A stretch of DNA of 30,421 nt from a virus: IMG/VR virus record IMGVR_UViG_3300027782_000260, positions 1 to 30,421 of that record. The stretch is one strand, 5' to 3'. Under the pieces are notes generated by a model. It did not search any database and had not been told where the DNA came from. It saw only the letters and a list, made by a program, of their open reading frames with translations. Below, in pieces: positions 28,927 to 30,421 of the stretch (its first letter is position 1; the number at the start of each line of letters is the position of its first letter). The translations under genes were made by a program, and so were the position numbers.

Positions 28927-30421
28927 ATGCCAGATTTCGGATTTGTTGGCACATCCTATGAGGCGCCTAGCATCTATCAGGATGCTCAGGAGTGCATTAA
29001 TTTTTACGCTGAAATAGATCCGACGAAACAACCCGGCCAGCGCGGGATTGTGGCGCTGTATCCGACGCCGGGCTTGTTGCTGAAAACGCAGCTTGCAGTT
29101 GCAGAGGTTCGCGGCTTGCATACTATGTCAGGTGGAGAAATCCTGATTGCAGTATCTGGTCAAAATGTGTACTCGGTAAACGCCAGCATGGTGGCAACCT
29201 TAATTGGTACGTTGTTAAGCAGTACTGGCCCGGTATCCATCAGTGACAACATCACGACAAACAACGGTCTAACAGCCTATATCGTTGATGGCAATAACCG
29301 CTACACATGGGTTGCCAGCACAAACACTTTTGCAGTATTGCCAAGCACTGATGGCCCGTGGCAAGGTGCAAGCGTTACAGATCAAGTTGACAATTATTTC
29401 TTGTACAACGAACCAGGCACGCAAAATTGGGCTTGTAGTGATCTTGGACTTGCCACATCATCTTTAGCACTCTACGGATCGGCTGATGGTTACAGCGACC
29501 TTCTGGTAAGCATGATCGTTAATAACAGACAGGTTTATCTGTTGGGAGAGACAACGACCGAGGTTTGGACAGATGTCGGTAATGTAATAACAGGGATTAC
29601 CACTTTCCCATTTCAACGGGTTCCCGGCACATCAACTCAAAGTGGAATTGGCGCACCGTTTTCATTGGCTAGATTTGGTGAGAGTTTTGTTTGCGTTGCA
29701 AGAGACAATCGAGGCGATGGCACGATTGAAATGATGCAGGGCTACACATGGGTCCGAATTTCTACCCATGCGGTTGAGCAAACTCTGATTGACCAATATA
29801 CCGGCGATGCAATCGCTTACAGCTATCAGATTGAAGGCCATGAAATGTACGTTGTGACATTTCCAACCATTAACCTGACTTGGGTATATGACTTATCCAC
29901 TAAAAGCTGGCACAAATGGCTGTCATTTGCTGACGGCGTTTATAACCGGCATCGGTCAAATTGTGGTGCATTTTTTAACAATATGTACATTGTTGGAGAT
30001 TACGAAAACGGCAAGCTGTACAGCATTGAAAACGATGTTTATACTGAAGATGGGGCAACAATCCGCAGGCTACGTCGAGCGCCGCATCTTGTGGCCGACT
30101 TCCAACGGGAATATTTTGACGAGCTGCAGATCCAGTTTCAGCCAGGGGTGGGCTTAAATGGGTATCCTGGCTATGATGGTGAAGATTTAGCCACTGAATC
30201 CAATAACGTAATTGTGGCCGAGTTTGTGCAAGGTTATTTGACCACGCAAGCCGGTGACCAGTTAGTCACTGAGGCCGGTGACGGTAACGAACCGCTGGTT
30301 ACTCAAGTGCAGCCTGCCGTGGATTACAACGGCTATGCCTTAGAAACGGAAGCCTATGAAGCTACGCCTGGCTACGATCCGCAGGCCATGCTGCGCTGGT
30401 CCAACGACGGCGGCAGCACCT
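28927..30421 (+). CDS. Packaged-DNA stabilisation / tail hub protein, P22 gp10-like (3'-truncated)
   Basis: 498 codons are visible and the frame runs off the window. MPDFGFVGTSYEAPSIYQDA then ECINFYAEIDPTKQPGQRGI is the gp10-type start. LLGETTTEVWTDVG, FPFQRVPGTSTQSGIGAPFS, WVYDLSTKSWHKWL and APHLVADFQREYFDELQIQF follow in family order, and DPQAMLRWSNDGGST near the edge suggests that only the end is missing. About 73 residues with acidic repeated segments interrupt GVGL and DPQAML. In P22, gp10 closes the portal below gp4. The ATG follows the preceding stop by one base and has no strong ribosome site. Confidence 0.88.
   Translation, partial: MPDFGFVGTSYEAPSIYQDAQECINFYAEIDPTKQPGQRGIVALYPTPGLLLKTQLAVAEVRGLHTMSGGEILIAVSGQNVYSVNASMVATLIGTLLSSTGPVSISDNITTNNGLTAYIVDGNNRYTWVASTNTFAVLPSTDGPWQGASVTDQVDNYFLYNEPGTQNWACSDLGLATSSLALYGSADGYSDLLVSMIVNNRQVYLLGETTTEVWTDVGNVITGITTFPFQRVPGTSTQSGIGAPFSLARFGESFVCVARDNRGDGTIEMMQGYTWVRISTHAVEQTLIDQYTGDAIAYSYQIEGHEMYVVTFPTINLTWVYDLSTKSWHKWLSFADGVYNRHRSNCGAFFNNMYIVGDYENGKLYSIENDVYTEDGATIRRLRRAPHLVADFQREYFDELQIQFQPGVGLNGYPGYDGEDLATESNNVIVAEFVQGYLTTQAGDQLVTEAGDGNEPLVTQVQPAVDYNGYALETEAYEATPGYDPQAMLRWSNDGGST

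Noticed and set aside
1-30421. Complete circular genome closing at the window ends
   Set aside because: Joining the end to the start stops the gp10-like frame after about 14 codons of sequence unlike the family, and no terminal overlap is visible.

Overview
The window is a piece of a tailed double-stranded DNA phage of bacteria (Caudoviricetes) with a P22-like, short-tailed (podovirus) morphogenesis plan. This rests on proteins that read as a P22-type portal, a scaffold, a P22-type coat, gp4-like and gp10-like tail accessory proteins, a beta-helix tailspike and three consecutive ejection-type proteins. No integrase, repressor, tRNA, rRNA, transposase or CRISPR array was seen. The Shine-Dalgarno sites are strong, many stops overlap the next start (ATGA or TAATG), and the GH108 endolysin and GTA-type holin suit a Gram-negative host. 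A beta-proteobacterium is a reasonable but unproven guess. Both ends cut through genes, so the full genome is larger than the window.

Layout. (A) 1-2395, rightward: end of a tail/fibre-type protein, the tailspike and a small membrane protein. (B) 2392-7479, rightward: a GNAT-like protein and three putative DNA-ejection proteins. (C) 7479-9467, rightward: the lysis region, with two small membrane proteins, an exported Cys-rich protein, a 3TM holin, another membrane protein and a GH108 endolysin. (D) 13522-9478, leftward early operon read from a near-consensus sigma70 promoter at 13567-13595. It holds small proteins, a Sak4-like RecA-fold ATPase, a DUF669 ssDNA-binding-type protein, a Cas4-like PD-(D/E)XK nuclease with a probable Fe-S cluster, a Lar-like zinc protein and overlapping mini-genes. 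(E) 13663-18235, rightward replication/modification operon: an excisionase-type HTH protein, a C5-cytosine methyltransferase, small DNA-binding and zinc-ribbon proteins, a primase-polymerase/helicase, an AT-rich block full of TTGTTCC/GGAACAA repeats (probable origin) and a resolvase-like PD-(D/E)XK protein. (F) 18232-30421, rightward late operon: a structured leader, a DUF5856-like protein, a GroES-like co-chaperonin, small proteins, terminase small and large subunits, portal, scaffold, coat, decoration-type proteins, gp4-like, fibre-like and gp10-like proteins.

How the parts fit. D and E supply DNA recombination, protection from host restriction (methyltransferase, Lar-like protein) and replication. 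F builds and fills the capsid, and the co-chaperonin probably helps the host chaperonin fold virion proteins. A and B attach the virion and move DNA into the cell; C releases progeny.

Most interesting points: a 153-codon gene (14008-14469) with its own AAGGAG ribosome site lies entirely inside the methyltransferase gene in another frame; the probable origin has eight exact copies of a 7-base motif in 220 bases on both strands; a structured leader opens the late operon; a beta-rich domain occurs in two separate structural genes; and the gp4-like and gp10-like tail proteins both carry apparent domain insertions.
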